Assembly: GCF_016107305.1 (NCBI RefSeq) | Contig: NZ_RCVR01000005.1 | Span: forward strand, 1-64,000 | Reading direction: 5' to 3' | DNA: 64,000 nucleotides | Origin: Roseomonas sp. KE2513 | GTDB lineage: Bacteria; Pseudomonadota; Alphaproteobacteria; Acetobacterales; Acetobacteraceae | In this document: one piece after another, positions 31,265 to 40,079 of the stretch | Position numbering within the stretch: the first letter of the stretch is position 1 | Layout: every line of letters starts with the position of its first letter | Translations under genes and position numbers: made by a program | Notes under the pieces: model-generated | The model's input: the letters and a program-made list of their open reading frames with translations, nothing else | What the model was told of the DNA's origin: nothing | The model's database searches: none

Positions 31265-32240
31265 GATGCGCCTCCGTGATAGGGGCGAGCAGGGCGGCCA
31301 GCCGCGGGAAGAGCCGCAGCGCATTTCCTGCATCGATCGCGCCCAGCGTCTCCGCCGATAGCCCAAGTTCTGCGAGAGCATCGACCGTCCCGGCCATCTG
31401 CCCGGCCGGGCCGAAAGGGTAATCGGTCCCGAAGAGAATCTGGCTGTCGGGAACGAGCGCGCGCAGCGCCGCGAAGTGCACGGCATCGGCCGAGAGCGCG
31501 CAGTCGAAGAAGAGCGGCTCCATTGCCCGTGCGAAGCCCTCGGGAATGCGTTCGCGCAGCGACGGGTTGTTGCGCGTCAGCCATTCCACCCGGCCGGCCA
31601 GATAGGGCATCGCCCCGCCGGCATGAGAGAGAATCCAGCGGATCGACGGGTAGTCGCGCGTGACGCCGGAGAAGATCAGCGACGCGATGGCGCGCGTCGT
31701 GTCGAACGGAAACTCGAGCGTGGAGGCGGAGAGCCCGCCCGCGCTGACGAGCTGCGCCGGCGAGGTCGGGTGCACGAAGACCACGGCCGCGCGCCGGTCC
31801 AGCTCCTCGTAGAGCGGCCGGAAAGCCTCCTCGCCGAGGTAGCGCCCCTCGTAGTTCGACAGGAGGCACACGCCGTCCGCCCCCAGCTCGTCGAAACTGC
31901 GGACCGCCTCGGCGATGGCCGTGTCCATGCCCTGCATCGGCAGGCAGGTGAACATGCCGAAGCGGGAGGGCCGGTCGCTCACCATGCGCGCCGCGTAGTC
32001 GTTGCACCAGCGGGCGAGGCCGGCCGCCGCGCCCGCCTCCAGCGTCGCGACGCCCGGTGCCGTGACCGAGGTGATGGCGGTCGAGATGCCCGCCTCGTCC
32101 ATCAAGCCGATCGCGCCCTCCAGGCTCCAGGCCGGCACGCGGCCGGAGGAACCCTGGGAACCGATCGGGCCCGGCCCCACGGTCTCCACATAATGCGCGG
32201 GCAGGATATGATGATGAACGTCGATGCGTGGGCCAGTCAC
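31257..32240 (-). CDS. Amidohydrolase 2 family protein (ACMSD-like)
   Basis: 327 residues. The metal site H-x-H is in RIDVHHHILP near the N-terminus. VVFVHPTSPAQ gives the next His, ILSHAGGAMPYLAGRVEW the third, and ILFGTDYPFGPA the Asp, which is the ACMSD/gamma-resorcylate-decarboxylase pattern. It could decarboxylate or hydrolyse an aromatic or ring-cleavage acid. The stop overlaps the Bug start and the start overlaps the small gene at 32237. Its metal motif (HxH) differs from the DxH pair at 14632-16856, so it is a different subfamily. Confidence 0.88.
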   Translation of the reverse strand: MTGPRIDVHHHILPAHYVETVGPGPIGSQGSSGRVPAWSLEGAIGLMDEAGISTAITSVTAPGVATLEAGAAAGLARWCNDYAARMVSDRPSRFGMFTCLPMQGMDTAIAEAVRSFDELGADGVCLLSNYEGRYLGEEAFRPLYEELDRRAAVVFVHPTSPAQLVSAGGLSASTLEFPFDTTRAIASLIFSGVTRDYPSIRWILSHAGGAMPYLAGRVEWLTRNNPSLRERIPEGFARAMEPLFFDCALSADAVHFAALRALVPDSQILFGTDYPFGPAGQMAGTVDALAELGLSAETLGAIDAGNALRLFPRLAALLAPITEAHHG

Positions 32241-32422
32241 GGCGTTTCCCCGATGCTTGTTGCGGCGCTCTCGATGATCGGCAGCACATCCTCCGCCGAG
32301 CCCTGCCGGGCGATGAGCGCGAGGCTGACCATGGCGAGCAGCAAGGACGCCTTGCCTTCGCCGACGCGCCCCATCGCTTCGCAGAGCGCGGTGTAGGAGC
32401 GATCCAGGTCCTCGGCTTCCAC
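32237..32422 (-). CDS. Small DUF2783-like protein
   Basis: 61 residues (LDRSYTALCEAMGRVGEGKASLLLAMVSLALIARQGSAEDVLPIIESAA). A helical protein of this size and pattern is often found beside flavin hydroxylases and has been called DUF2783; the assignment is from memory of the pattern. It lies 11 bp after the hydroxylase gene and overlaps the amidohydrolase start by 4 bp. It may be a small accessory or stabilising subunit. Confidence 0.7.
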   Translation of the reverse strand: MEAEDLDRSYTALCEAMGRVGEGKASLLLAMVSLALIARQGSAEDVLPIIESAATSIGETP

Positions 32423-32433
32423 GTCAGCAGCCC

Positions 32434-34059
32434 TCAGGCCGCTTCGCTGGCGGCGAGGCGCAGCGGCGCGCCGAGGTGCCGGTCCAGCACCGTCGCCAGC
32501 GCCGACGGGTCGGGGCTGGCCCAGCGCGCGAGAACATAGCCGTCGGGCCGGATAAGCCAGGCCGCGCCCTCCGGTGCGCCGTAGCGCTCCCGCGCCAACC
32601 CCTCGGCATCAACGGGGCAGCCGGGCCGCGGTACATCGTCGGCGGGCAGCAGCGTCAGCTCCGTCAGGCCCTCGTAGCGCGGCGATCCCGCGAAGGGCGC
32701 ATCGGCCGCGAAGCGCAGCAGCACGAAGTTCCGTCCAAAAGCCTCGCTCAAATGGTGCCATCCCTCGGCCGAGGCGAGCGGTGCGTCGGGTGCCGGCAGG
32801 CCGGGGAGGGCGGACCGGCCCAGCCGCGCGGCGTCGTCATCCACCTCGCGCAGGGAGGAGTTCACATAGCCGACCGGTGCCGACTGGCGCGGGTTGATGA
32901 GGGAGCGTACCGTCTCGTCCTCCACCGAAAGGCGCAGCGCGGCGTCGCGCATCAGGCGGAAGGCGAAGTTTGGCGGCGCCATGAACTCGGTGCTCTTCGC
33001 GCCATAGGCGATGTTTTCGCGGGCCGCGTGAAGCCGCTCCTCCGTATAGCTGCACAGCAAGTCCTCCCCGGCGCGCCCGCCGAGCACGCGCGCGAGCTTC
33101 CAGGCGAGATTGCCGACATCATCGAGCCCGGAATTGAGCCCACGCACGCCGAAGATGGGCACGAGATGCGCCGCATCCCCCGCGAAGAGCACGCGCCCGT
33201 GCCGGTAGTCGCCAAGGGTGAGGCACTTCGCGTTGTAGATGGAGATCCAGAGCGGCTTCCACGGCGCCGTCTCCCCGATCATCTCCAGGTGGCTCCTCAC
33301 CCGCGGCAGCACCCTCTCGGGCCTGATCGCCTCCTCGGGATCCTCGTCGTCCCGCAGCTGGTAGTCGATGCGCCAGACATTGTCGGGCTGGCGATGCATC
33401 AGGATGGTCGAGCCGGGGTTCGAGGGCGGATCGAACCAGGCGAGCCGCTCCACCGGCCGGCTCGTCTCCTGCTCGATATCGACGATGACGTAGCGGCCCT
33501 CGTACTGCACGCCCTCCAGCTTCACGCCGAGCAGGTCCCGGGTCGTGCTGCGGCCGCCATCGCAGGCGACCACCCAGCACGCGCTCAGGACGAAGGGCTC
33601 GCCCTCCGCCGGCTGCAACTCCACCTCCACATGACCCACGTGCTGGCGCAGCCCGACCACGCGCGTGGACCAGTGCACGGTCGCGCCGCCCCGCAGCGCG
33701 GCCTCATGCGCGTATCGTTCCACGTAATACTGCTGAATGTTGACCATGGGCGCGAAGCGATCGTCCGGCCCGGAGGGCATGCGGAAGTGCAGCACCTCCG
33801 TCGTCCGGTAGAAGCTGCGCCCCGAGGTCCAGCCGAGGCCCTTCTCGACCACCGGCCGATCGATCCCCGCCCAACCGAGGATCTCCAGCGAGCGGCGGGA
33901 GATGCAGATCGCGCGGCTGCCGGTGCAGTAGCCCTCGTCGGCCTCGATTACTGTCGCCGCCATGCCCTGCTCCCCGAGCAGTGCGGCGAGCGTCAGCCCG
34001 ACCGGGCCACCCCCGACGATAAGGACGGGCAGGATCTGCGGCCGCTCGTTCATGCTCAC
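32434..34059 (-). CDS. FAD-dependent aromatic hydroxylase (MhpA/PheA-type)
   Basis: 541 residues. The FAD site is LIVGGGPVGLTLAALLGEQG near residue 13, the DG motif is VVACDGGRSTTRDLLG, and the second FAD motif is RVLFAGDAAHLVPIFGVRGLNSGLDDVGNLAWKLA. The C-terminal thioredoxin-like domain is present, as in 3-(3-hydroxyphenyl)propionate hydroxylases. It uses NAD(P)H and O2 to hydroxylate a phenolic ring. MhpA-like proteins normally have GxGxxG; here it is G-G-G-P-V-G, which is also common. It is the first gene of the operon ending with the Bug at 30284. Confidence 0.92.
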   Translation of the reverse strand: MSMNERPQILPVLIVGGGPVGLTLAALLGEQGMAATVIEADEGYCTGSRAICISRRSLEILGWAGIDRPVVEKGLGWTSGRSFYRTTEVLHFRMPSGPDDRFAPMVNIQQYYVERYAHEAALRGGATVHWSTRVVGLRQHVGHVEVELQPAEGEPFVLSACWVVACDGGRSTTRDLLGVKLEGVQYEGRYVIVDIEQETSRPVERLAWFDPPSNPGSTILMHRQPDNVWRIDYQLRDDEDPEEAIRPERVLPRVRSHLEMIGETAPWKPLWISIYNAKCLTLGDYRHGRVLFAGDAAHLVPIFGVRGLNSGLDDVGNLAWKLARVLGGRAGEDLLCSYTEERLHAARENIAYGAKSTEFMAPPNFAFRLMRDAALRLSVEDETVRSLINPRQSAPVGYVNSSLREVDDDAARLGRSALPGLPAPDAPLASAEGWHHLSEAFGRNFVLLRFAADAPFAGSPRYEGLTELTLLPADDVPRPGCPVDAEGLARERYGAPEGAAWLIRPDGYVLARWASPDPSALATVLDRHLGAPLRLAASEAA

Positions 34060-34283
34060 GCTGTCCGAACTCCTGGTTCACCGGCCGGAGCCTGGGCGTT
34101 GCCGCCGATGAACCCGACAAAAGGTTGCGCGCGCAACCATCCTAGGGCGCTCATGCATTCGGCTGCAAGAGTCCTGAACACCGCGCCGCCGAATACCGGC
34201 ACGGCAGGAGCACGGGAGATGAAAGAAGTTGGGTAGCCCTCTTTCGAGAGCCGCCCCGCGAACCAACCCCCGAGCGGGGCGGA

Positions 34284-34595
34284 TCGGTTGCTGCTGCGAT
34301 GCCGCTGCACCAGCTCCATGCCCCGCAGGCTGAGGCCGAAGGGGGCAAAGGAAGCCGGCTCGGGCACGAAGGTCAGCGGGGTGTTCCCGCCAAGCTGGAC
34401 CTGACGCAGGTCGGCAACGGCATCCGCCGCCGTGTTCAGCGTGACGGAGGAGAAGTTCCCATCGGTGATGGTGAAGAAGTCCCGCCTGTTGTCGAGAAGG
34501 AAGCTGGTGGCAAAGGTGTCGCCCGAGTCCGCCCTGAAGGTGACGCAAGCCGTGCGGTTAACTCGCCCCTGATCCCCGGGACCGCTAGCCGACAC
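34284..34595 (-). pseudogene. PEP-CTERM sorting-signal protein remnant
   Basis: The reading ACVTFRADSGDTFATSFLLDN, then LTFVPEPASFAPFGLSLRGMELVQRHRSS, is the C-terminal part of a PEP-CTERM protein: VPEP (34356-34367), a hydrophobic helix and a basic end. The helix is spoiled (an Arg and a Glu in the middle), no stop follows the basic tail (the frame runs on to 34056), and the N-terminal part is missing. PEP-CTERM proteins are processed by exosortase; no exosortase gene is in the window. Confidence 0.6.
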
Positions 34596-34665
34596 CGCCC
34601 CTGCGCACCGATGTCACACCCGGCGTGAATGGCGGAGCACCGAGCGCTCGGCCCTCAAGAATGAT

Positions 34666-34689
34666 CTTGTGATAACCCGCGATCACGAG
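34666..34689. promoter_or_regulatory. Inverted repeat upstream of the 75-aa ORF
   Basis: CTTGTGAT, eight bases, ATCACGAG: an 8-bp inverted repeat with one mismatch, 49 bases before ATG 34738. The shape fits an operator for a dimeric regulator. No regulator gene is adjacent, so the assignment is weak. Confidence 0.3.
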
Positions 34690-34737
34690 TTAGTGAGGTG
34701 TGGGGAACATCTCAGTGCGAAGAGGGATCGGGTATCG

Positions 34738-34965
34738 ATGAGAGGTGGAGATCGAGGCCTGGACGAGGTCAGGATCGTGGTGGAACGGGGGGGCTCCGGC
34801 GCGAACAAGTGGCGTTGGCGCTTGGCGAATGACGGCGGGCTTTCGGTCAGCTTTGGCACCGGCTTCCGGAGCGCCGAGGACGCCTATCAGGCAGCCCGGC
34901 GGAAAGAACTGGAACTGCGGATCTGCAAGGAGCCCGAGCGGAGGGTCGCCTCCTCGCGCCGCTGA
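34738..34965 (+). CDS. Small hypothetical protein (75 aa)
   Basis: From ATG 34738 the product reads EVRIVVERGGSGANKWRWRLANDGGLSVSFGTGFRSAEDAYQAARRKE. This looks like a small beta-rich protein ending in a helix (RSAEDAYQAA), a pattern seen in short DUF1508-like stress proteins, but I cannot name a family. AGAGGG lies about 11 bases before the ATG. An in-frame ATG further upstream would add 23 residues without visible conservation. It stands alone between a PEP-CTERM remnant and another small ORF. Confidence 0.5.
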   Translation: MRGGDRGLDEVRIVVERGGSGANKWRWRLANDGGLSVSFGTGFRSAEDAYQAARRKELELRICKEPERRVASSRR

Positions 34966-35017
34966 GGAACAGGAGCCCGGCCATCCTTCCCGGTCTTTCG
35001 GCAGGGGCGGCCGGCCC

Positions 35018-35203
35018 TCAGCGCCCGCGCTCGACGATGGTGAAGGCGAGCTCGACCCAAAGGGCAGCCTCCGCCTCCTGGCCGCACTCCATCAGCAGGT
35101 GCATTTGCTGGATGGAGTGCTCGACCGCGCCGAACTCGCCAGAGAGGCGGACCGCCGCCTCCACGGCTCGGACCCGGTCGATGCCAGCTTCCGTTCCGGC
35201 CAT
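35018..35203 (-). CDS. Small hypothetical protein (61 aa)
   Basis: 61 residues, predicted all-helical (VRAVEAAVRLSGEFGAVEHSIQQMHLLMECGQEAEAALWVELAFTIVE). ATG 35203 has AAGGGGGCGG directly upstream, a credible ribosome site. No family is recognised. It does not appear to be in an operon. The next 225 bases (35204-35428) show no gene or repeat that I can support. Confidence 0.45.
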   Translation of the reverse strand: MAGTEAGIDRVRAVEAAVRLSGEFGAVEHSIQQMHLLMECGQEAEAALWVELAFTIVERGR

Positions 35204-35428
35204 GCCGCCCCCTTGCTTCCAAGCCCGCCTCTGTTACGGCCGGCGAAGAATTTTGATGCGTCGAAAAATGGCCCGGTTGGGGAAGCGCCGCCGCCTCCAG
35301 GTCCGGAACGAGCAGGTCAACGCGACGCAGCGCCTCCACTGGAAATGCCGTCATCCCGTTCCGTCGCGCCGATCTCGCCAGGCCGGTTCAGGGGCGGAAG
35401 AAAATCAGTCCCGCCAAGTCGGCTTAAG

Positions 35429-36895
35429 CTAGGTGCCTATCCTCCCGCGGTCCGCCCGCGCCGCCAGCGCGGCCACCGCCGGCGCGCCGGAACCTGCGGG
35501 CGCGAGCTCCACCCCCGCCGCTTCCTCTGTATCTGTCGCGTGCAGACGGCCGACCACGCGAAAGGCAACTAGCGCCGCCGCCGTGCCGAACACCGCGGCC
35601 GCCGCCATCTGCCCGATCAGAACACCCCCCGGTCCGTAGGGAACGCCGAGCGCGACGAAGGGAATCGTCCCCAGCGTCGCCCGCCCCCAATTGAAGGCCG
35701 TGGAAAGCAGCGGGTATCCGAGGTTGTTGAAGGCCGCGTTCGCCACGAAAAGACCGCCCGTGAAGAGGAACCCGCCCGCCAGCAGGTTGCAGAACAGCCG
35801 GATGAGGGCCGCTGTCTCCCCGACCGCCGAGAAGGCCGCGACGATGAAATCCTGGAGGGCCCATAGAGCCGCCCAGGCCGCCAGCACTGCGCCCAGCACC
35901 ACGAGCATGCTGTCCCGCAGCGTGGCCCGCACTCGGTCCGCCCGGCCCGCGCCGAGGTTCTGCGCCATGATCGGCCCCACTGCCCCGCTCAGCGCATAGA
36001 CGATGCCGAAGGCGACCGGCGAAAGGCGCTCGATCGTCGCCTGTCCCGCGATGGCCGCGGAGCCGAAGCCGGCGATGGCCTGCGTCACCCATGCAGACCC
36101 CACGGGGGTGGCGAGATTCGTCAGGACCGCAGGCGCCGCCACGGTCATCACCCGCCGCGCGTCCGCCACCAGCGCCCCTGCCTCCAACCTTCCCACCAGC
36201 CCGTGCCGCCGCACCGCCCCGTGCCAGGCCAACCACGCCAGCCCGAGACGCGAGAGCACCGCCCCGATCGCCGCCCCCTCCAACCCAAGCCCGAGGGCGA
36301 AGATCAGCAACGGGTCCAGCACCGCCGTCGCCAATGCAGCGAAAAGGGTGACGTTCATCGCCCGCCGCGCGTCGCCCACCGAGCGGAGGAGGGCGGAAAG
36401 GCCCATCCCCAGCCCCAGCAGCGGCACCGAGGGCGCGACAATGATAAGGTAGCGGGCCGCCAGCCGGTGCACCTCCCCCGTCGCGCCCAGCCAGCCGAGC
36501 ATCGTATCCGCTGCCAACGCCGTGGCCAGGCCGATCAGCACCATGGCGGCCGTCATGACCGCCAGCCCCGAGGCCGCGATCCGCCGCGCCGTCGCCATCT
36601 CCCCCGCGCCGATCGCGCGCGACACGACGGCGCCGAGCCCGATAGACAGCCCGATCCCCACCCCAATCTGGAAGAACCCGACCGCCCCCGCGAAGCCCAC
36701 CGCCGCCGCGACCGGCTGCTCGCCAAGTCGCGAGAGATAGAATAGCCCCAGCAGGTCCACCGCGAAGACCGCGATGAGCCCGACCGCTCCCGTGCTGCCC
36801 ATCACCAGCACGTGCCGGAGCGTGGATCCCGTGACGAAGCGCGCCTCTGCGGGCGCGCCGGAGGCGGCGGAGGAGGGCGTCTGGGGCGGCTGCAT
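35429..36895 (-). CDS. MATE family multidrug/organic efflux protein
   Basis: 488 residues with about twelve hydrophobic helices in two similar halves (LVMGSTGAVGLIAVFAVDLLGLFYLSRLGEQPVAAAVGFAGAV; VMTVAAPAVLTNLATPVGSAWVTQAIAGFGSAAIAGQATIERL), the MATE pattern. It exports cationic or drug-like compounds using a Na+ or H+ gradient at the inner membrane. ATG 36895 starts MQPPQTP; upstream in-frame ATG/GTG codons give a low-complexity, Arg-rich extension. It diverges from the molybdenum hydroxylase genes across about 130 bp and is not obviously part of a pathway. Confidence 0.9.
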   Translation of the reverse strand: MQPPQTPSSAASGAPAEARFVTGSTLRHVLVMGSTGAVGLIAVFAVDLLGLFYLSRLGEQPVAAAVGFAGAVGFFQIGVGIGLSIGLGAVVSRAIGAGEMATARRIAASGLAVMTAAMVLIGLATALAADTMLGWLGATGEVHRLAARYLIIVAPSVPLLGLGMGLSALLRSVGDARRAMNVTLFAALATAVLDPLLIFALGLGLEGAAIGAVLSRLGLAWLAWHGAVRRHGLVGRLEAGALVADARRVMTVAAPAVLTNLATPVGSAWVTQAIAGFGSAAIAGQATIERLSPVAFGIVYALSGAVGPIMAQNLGAGRADRVRATLRDSMLVVLGAVLAAWAALWALQDFIVAAFSAVGETAALIRLFCNLLAGGFLFTGGLFVANAAFNNLGYPLLSTAFNWGRATLGTIPFVALGVPYGPGGVLIGQMAAAAVFGTAAALVAFRVVGRLHATDTEEAAGVELAPAGSGAPAVAALAARADRGRIGT

Positions 36896-37029
36896 GCCCG
36901 TCCCTAGCACGCGCTGCCCGGCCGCGCGCCGGGCCGCCCGCGAGACCGCTTGTGCCCCGCCGCCGCCGGGTCCAGGCTTTCCGCCGACAAGGCGCGGCAA
37001 ACGTGCAGACGAGGGCAGAGGGACGCTCC

Positions 37030-37494
37030 ATGCAAACCAGCATCACCTTCCGAGTGGACGGGAAGGATCAGACCGTCACGGTCGATCCGGAGATGCCGCT
37101 GCTCTACGCGCTCCGCGATGACCTCGGCCTGAACAACCCGAAGTTCGGCTGCGGCCTGGCGCAGTGCGGCGCCTGCACGGTGCATGTGGACGGCGCGCCC
37201 ACCCGCTCCTGCGTCACGCCTACCGCCTCCGTCGCGGGCAAGCAGGTGACGACGCTCGCCGGCCTCGGCACGCCCGAACACCCGCACCCCGTGCAGCAGG
37301 CCTATATAGATGAGCAGGTGCCGCAATGCGGCTACTGCATCAACGGCTGGATGATGACCGCCGCCGCCTTCCTGCGGGACAACAAGGACCCGAGCGAGGA
37401 CCAGATCCGGGAGGCCCTGACCGGCCTCAAGTGCCGTTGCGGCACCCACATGGCCATCCTGCGCGCGGTCAAGCGCGCGGCGAGCCTCGCCTGA
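37030..37494 (+). CDS. Molybdenum hydroxylase [2Fe-2S] subunit (IorA/CoxS type)
   Basis: 154 residues. The plant-type cluster is CGLAQCGACTVHVDG near residue 40 and the second cluster is CGYCINGWMM then LKCRCGTH, giving the eight cysteines expected. It passes electrons out of the molybdenum subunit encoded 11 bp later. Only two subunits are encoded (no FAD subunit), as in isoquinoline 1-oxidoreductase, so electrons probably go to a periplasmic cytochrome. ATG 37030 follows GAGGGCAGAGGG. Confidence 0.93.
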   Translation: MQTSITFRVDGKDQTVTVDPEMPLLYALRDDLGLNNPKFGCGLAQCGACTVHVDGAPTRSCVTPTASVAGKQVTTLAGLGTPEHPHPVQQAYIDEQVPQCGYCINGWMMTAAAFLRDNKDPSEDQIREALTGLKCRCGTHMAILRAVKRAASLA

Positions 37495-37505
37495 GGGGCC
37501 GCGCC

Positions 37506-39791
37506 ATGACCATCCAGCTCTCCCGCCGCGCGGCCCTCGGCGCCGCCATGGGCGCCCTCGTTGTTACTGTCAGAGGCCCCGATGCCCTCGCCCAGGGCGC
37601 CGCGCCGCCCGCGGCTCCCATCTCCCCCCTGCCGCCGCCCGGCCAGCTCGCCTCCTATATCGCGGTGCACGCCGACGGCACCGTCACGGCCTTCTTCGGC
37701 AAGATCGACGGCGGCCAGGGTCTCGACGTCGCCGTCGCCCAGATCGTGGCCGAGGAACTCGACCTCCCGGCGGATCGCGTGAAGGTCGTCATGGGCGACA
37801 CCGCCCGCACCGTGAACCAGGGCGGCGCCAGCAACGCCTCCGGCGTCTCCCAGGGCGCCGTGCCGCTGCGCAACGCTGCCGCCGAGGCACGGCTGCTGCT
37901 AGTCGAGATGGCCGCCGCCCGCCTCGGCGTCGCGCCCGAGGCGCTCCGCGTCGTGGACGGCACCATCAGCGTCGCCGCACAGCCCGATCGCCGCCTGAAC
38001 TACGGCGAACTGATCGGCGACCGCCGCCTTGACGCCGAGGTGAAGTGGAACGGCCGCTACGGCAACGACCTCAACGTGGAGGGGCGCGCGCGCACGAAGC
38101 CGATCGCCGACTACAAGGTGGTTGGCACCGCGGTGCCGCGCCGCGACATCGCCGACAAGGCCTTCGCCCGCCACGACTACGTCACCGATATCCGCCTGCC
38201 GGGCATGCTGCACGCCCGCATGATCCGCCCACCCGTCGCCGGCTCGAAGCCGATCGCCGTGGATGAATCCTCGGTATCCGCCATCCCCGGCATCCGCGTG
38301 GTCTGGAAGGAGGGCTTCCTCGCCGTCGCCGCCCCGCGCGAGTGGGACGCGATCCGCGCCGCCGAGGCGCTGAAGGTCGAGTGGTCGGCCGTGCCCCCGC
38401 CATTCCCGGAGCAGGCTTCGATCTACGACCACATCCGCAACGCCCCCACGACCAAGCGCGGCGTCCCCATGCAGCAGGGCGACGCCGCGGCCGCCATCGC
38501 CGGCGCCGCGCGCGTGATCTCCGCCGAGTACGAGTGGCCCTTCCACTCCCACAGCAGCATGGGTCCCGGCTGCGCCCTGGCCGATGTGCGCCCCGAGGGC
38601 GTGCGCGTCTGGACCGGTTCTCAGAAGCCCCATGCCGTGCGGGACGGCGTCGCGAAGTTCCTCGGCGTGTCGCCAGAGACGGTGCACACCGTCTGGGTCA
38701 CCGGCCCCGGCTCCTACGGCCGCAACGACGCCGGCGACACGCCTTTCGACGCCGCCTTCCTCTCGCGCGAGCTCGGCAAGCCCGTACGCGTCCAGTACAT
38801 GCGCCACGAGGGCCACGGCTGGGACACGAAGAGCCCCGCCTCCGTCCAGCGCGTTCGCGCCGGCCTCGACGAACAAGGCCGCGTGACGGGCATCGAGTTC
38901 AGCTCAAAGGCCTTCTCGCGCACCAACATCGCAACCAGCGAGGCCGACCCGCGCGACAGCCTGGCCAGCCAGTCGATGGGCGGCGGGCTGAACCCGCAGG
39001 ACACCTACCTCTTTCCCGGCGACTTCGTGCCGACCGAGCCCTACGCCTTCCCCGCCCGCACCATGGCCTGGGAGACGATCCCCCCGCTACTGGACCGCGC
39101 CTCGCCGCTCCGCACCTCCCACCTGCGCGACCCGCTGGGCCCCGAGCTGATCTTCGCCGCCGAGAGCTTCGTGGACGAACTGGCGGCCGCGACAGGCGCC
39201 GATCCCGTCGAGTTCCGCCTCCGCCACCTGCGCGAGGAACGCGACATCGCCATCCTCCGCGCCATCACGGACAAGGCCGGCTGGCAGCCCCGCCCCGCCG
39301 GACCACGCGGCGGGGGAGGGGATATCGCCCGCGGCCGCGGCGTCTCCCTCGCGAGGCGCGACGGCACCGTCGTCGGCCTGGTGGCCGAGGTGGAGGTAGA
39401 TCGCCGCAGCGGCGCCATCCGCCTCAAGCGCATGGTGGTTGGCCAGGACTGCGGTTTGATCATCAACCCGGACGGGCTGCGCCGCTGCGTCGAGAACGCG
39501 GTGATCTACGGCACCAGCCGCGCCCTGCACGAGGAGGTCACCTTCGACCGCAACAACGTCACGAGCGTGGACTGGAACACCTATCCCATCCTCGACCTCA
39601 CCGAGGCGCCAGAGGTGGTGGAAGTGGTCCTCATCAACCGCCCCGACATCCGGCCGACCGGGGCAGGGGAGCCCGCCGTTCGCACCGCCGGCGCCGCCAT
39701 CGCCAACGCGGTGTTCGACGCCACCGGCGCCCGGCTGCGCCGTGGCCCCTTCACGCCCGAGCGCGTGAAGGCCGCGCTGGCGGGGGCCTGA
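37506..39791 (+). CDS. Molybdopterin-binding hydroxylase large subunit (IorB-like)
   Basis: 761 residues. It starts MTIQLSRRAALGAAMGALVV, a Tat-type signal, so the enzyme is exported with cofactor. Family segments include FFGKIDGGQGLDVAVAQIVAEELD, HSHSSMGPGCALADV and RPTGAGEPAVRTAGAAIANAV, with the catalytic Glu in GAGEP. It hydroxylates a heteroaromatic or aldehyde substrate using water. It overlaps neither neighbour: 11 bp after the Fe-S subunit gene and 3 bp before a small secreted-protein gene. Substrate unknown. Confidence 0.92.
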   Translation: MTIQLSRRAALGAAMGALVVTVRGPDALAQGAAPPAAPISPLPPPGQLASYIAVHADGTVTAFFGKIDGGQGLDVAVAQIVAEELDLPADRVKVVMGDTARTVNQGGASNASGVSQGAVPLRNAAAEARLLLVEMAAARLGVAPEALRVVDGTISVAAQPDRRLNYGELIGDRRLDAEVKWNGRYGNDLNVEGRARTKPIADYKVVGTAVPRRDIADKAFARHDYVTDIRLPGMLHARMIRPPVAGSKPIAVDESSVSAIPGIRVVWKEGFLAVAAPREWDAIRAAEALKVEWSAVPPPFPEQASIYDHIRNAPTTKRGVPMQQGDAAAAIAGAARVISAEYEWPFHSHSSMGPGCALADVRPEGVRVWTGSQKPHAVRDGVAKFLGVSPETVHTVWVTGPGSYGRNDAGDTPFDAAFLSRELGKPVRVQYMRHEGHGWDTKSPASVQRVRAGLDEQGRVTGIEFSSKAFSRTNIATSEADPRDSLASQSMGGGLNPQDTYLFPGDFVPTEPYAFPARTMAWETIPPLLDRASPLRTSHLRDPLGPELIFAAESFVDELAAATGADPVEFRLRHLREERDIAILRAITDKAGWQPRPAGPRGGGGDIARGRGVSLARRDGTVVGLVAEVEVDRRSGAIRLKRMVVGQDCGLIINPDGLRRCVENAVIYGTSRALHEEVTFDRNNVTSVDWNTYPILDLTEAPEVVEVVLINRPDIRPTGAGEPAVRTAGAAIANAVFDATGARLRRGPFTPERVKAALAGA

Positions 39792-39794
39792 GCG

Positions 39795-40073
39795 ATGCGC
39801 GCCCCGCTAGTCCTCGCCGCGCTCCTCCTCGCCTCCGCTGCCCCAGGCTTTGCTGTTCTCGCCCAGACCCCGGCGCGGCTGGGGGAGGGCGGCCCGCCCA
39901 CGACCATCATCACCCCCGGCCGCGAGACGCGGACGATGGGGCAGGGGCCCGCCCCGGCCACGCGCAGCCCCGTCGCCACCCCGGCCGCTTCGCCCCCGAC
40001 CTCGGGCGGGGAGCGCGCGCCCGGACCGGGGATGGGCACCGCGCAGCGCCCCACCCCCGACCAGTCCCGCTGA
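39795..40073 (+). CDS. Small secreted Pro-rich protein downstream of the molybdenum hydroxylase
   Basis: 92 residues. MRAPLVLAALLLASAAPGFAVLAQ is a Sec signal; the mature part is short and rich in Pro, Thr and Gly (PARLGEGGPPTTIITPGR) with no Cys and no predicted fold. ATG 39795 lies 3 bp after the previous stop (TGAGCGATG), so it is probably co-translated. It might be a periplasmic anchor or chaperone for the hydroxylase, but the low complexity also allows a non-functional tail. Confidence 0.6.
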   Translation: MRAPLVLAALLLASAAPGFAVLAQTPARLGEGGPPTTIITPGRETRTMGQGPAPATRSPVATPAASPPTSGGERAPGPGMGTAQRPTPDQSR

Positions 40074-40079
40074 CGCCGC

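Noticed and set aside
34056-34595. An intact 179-residue secreted PEP-CTERM protein
   Set aside because: No signal peptide, a damaged helix, and about 75 extra residues after the sorting signal; a real PEP-CTERM protein ends just after the basic tail.
35424-37046. A 540-codon minus-strand frame offset from the MATE gene
   Set aside because: It reads Arg/Gly-rich nonsense, while the other frame gives a twelve-helix MATE protein.
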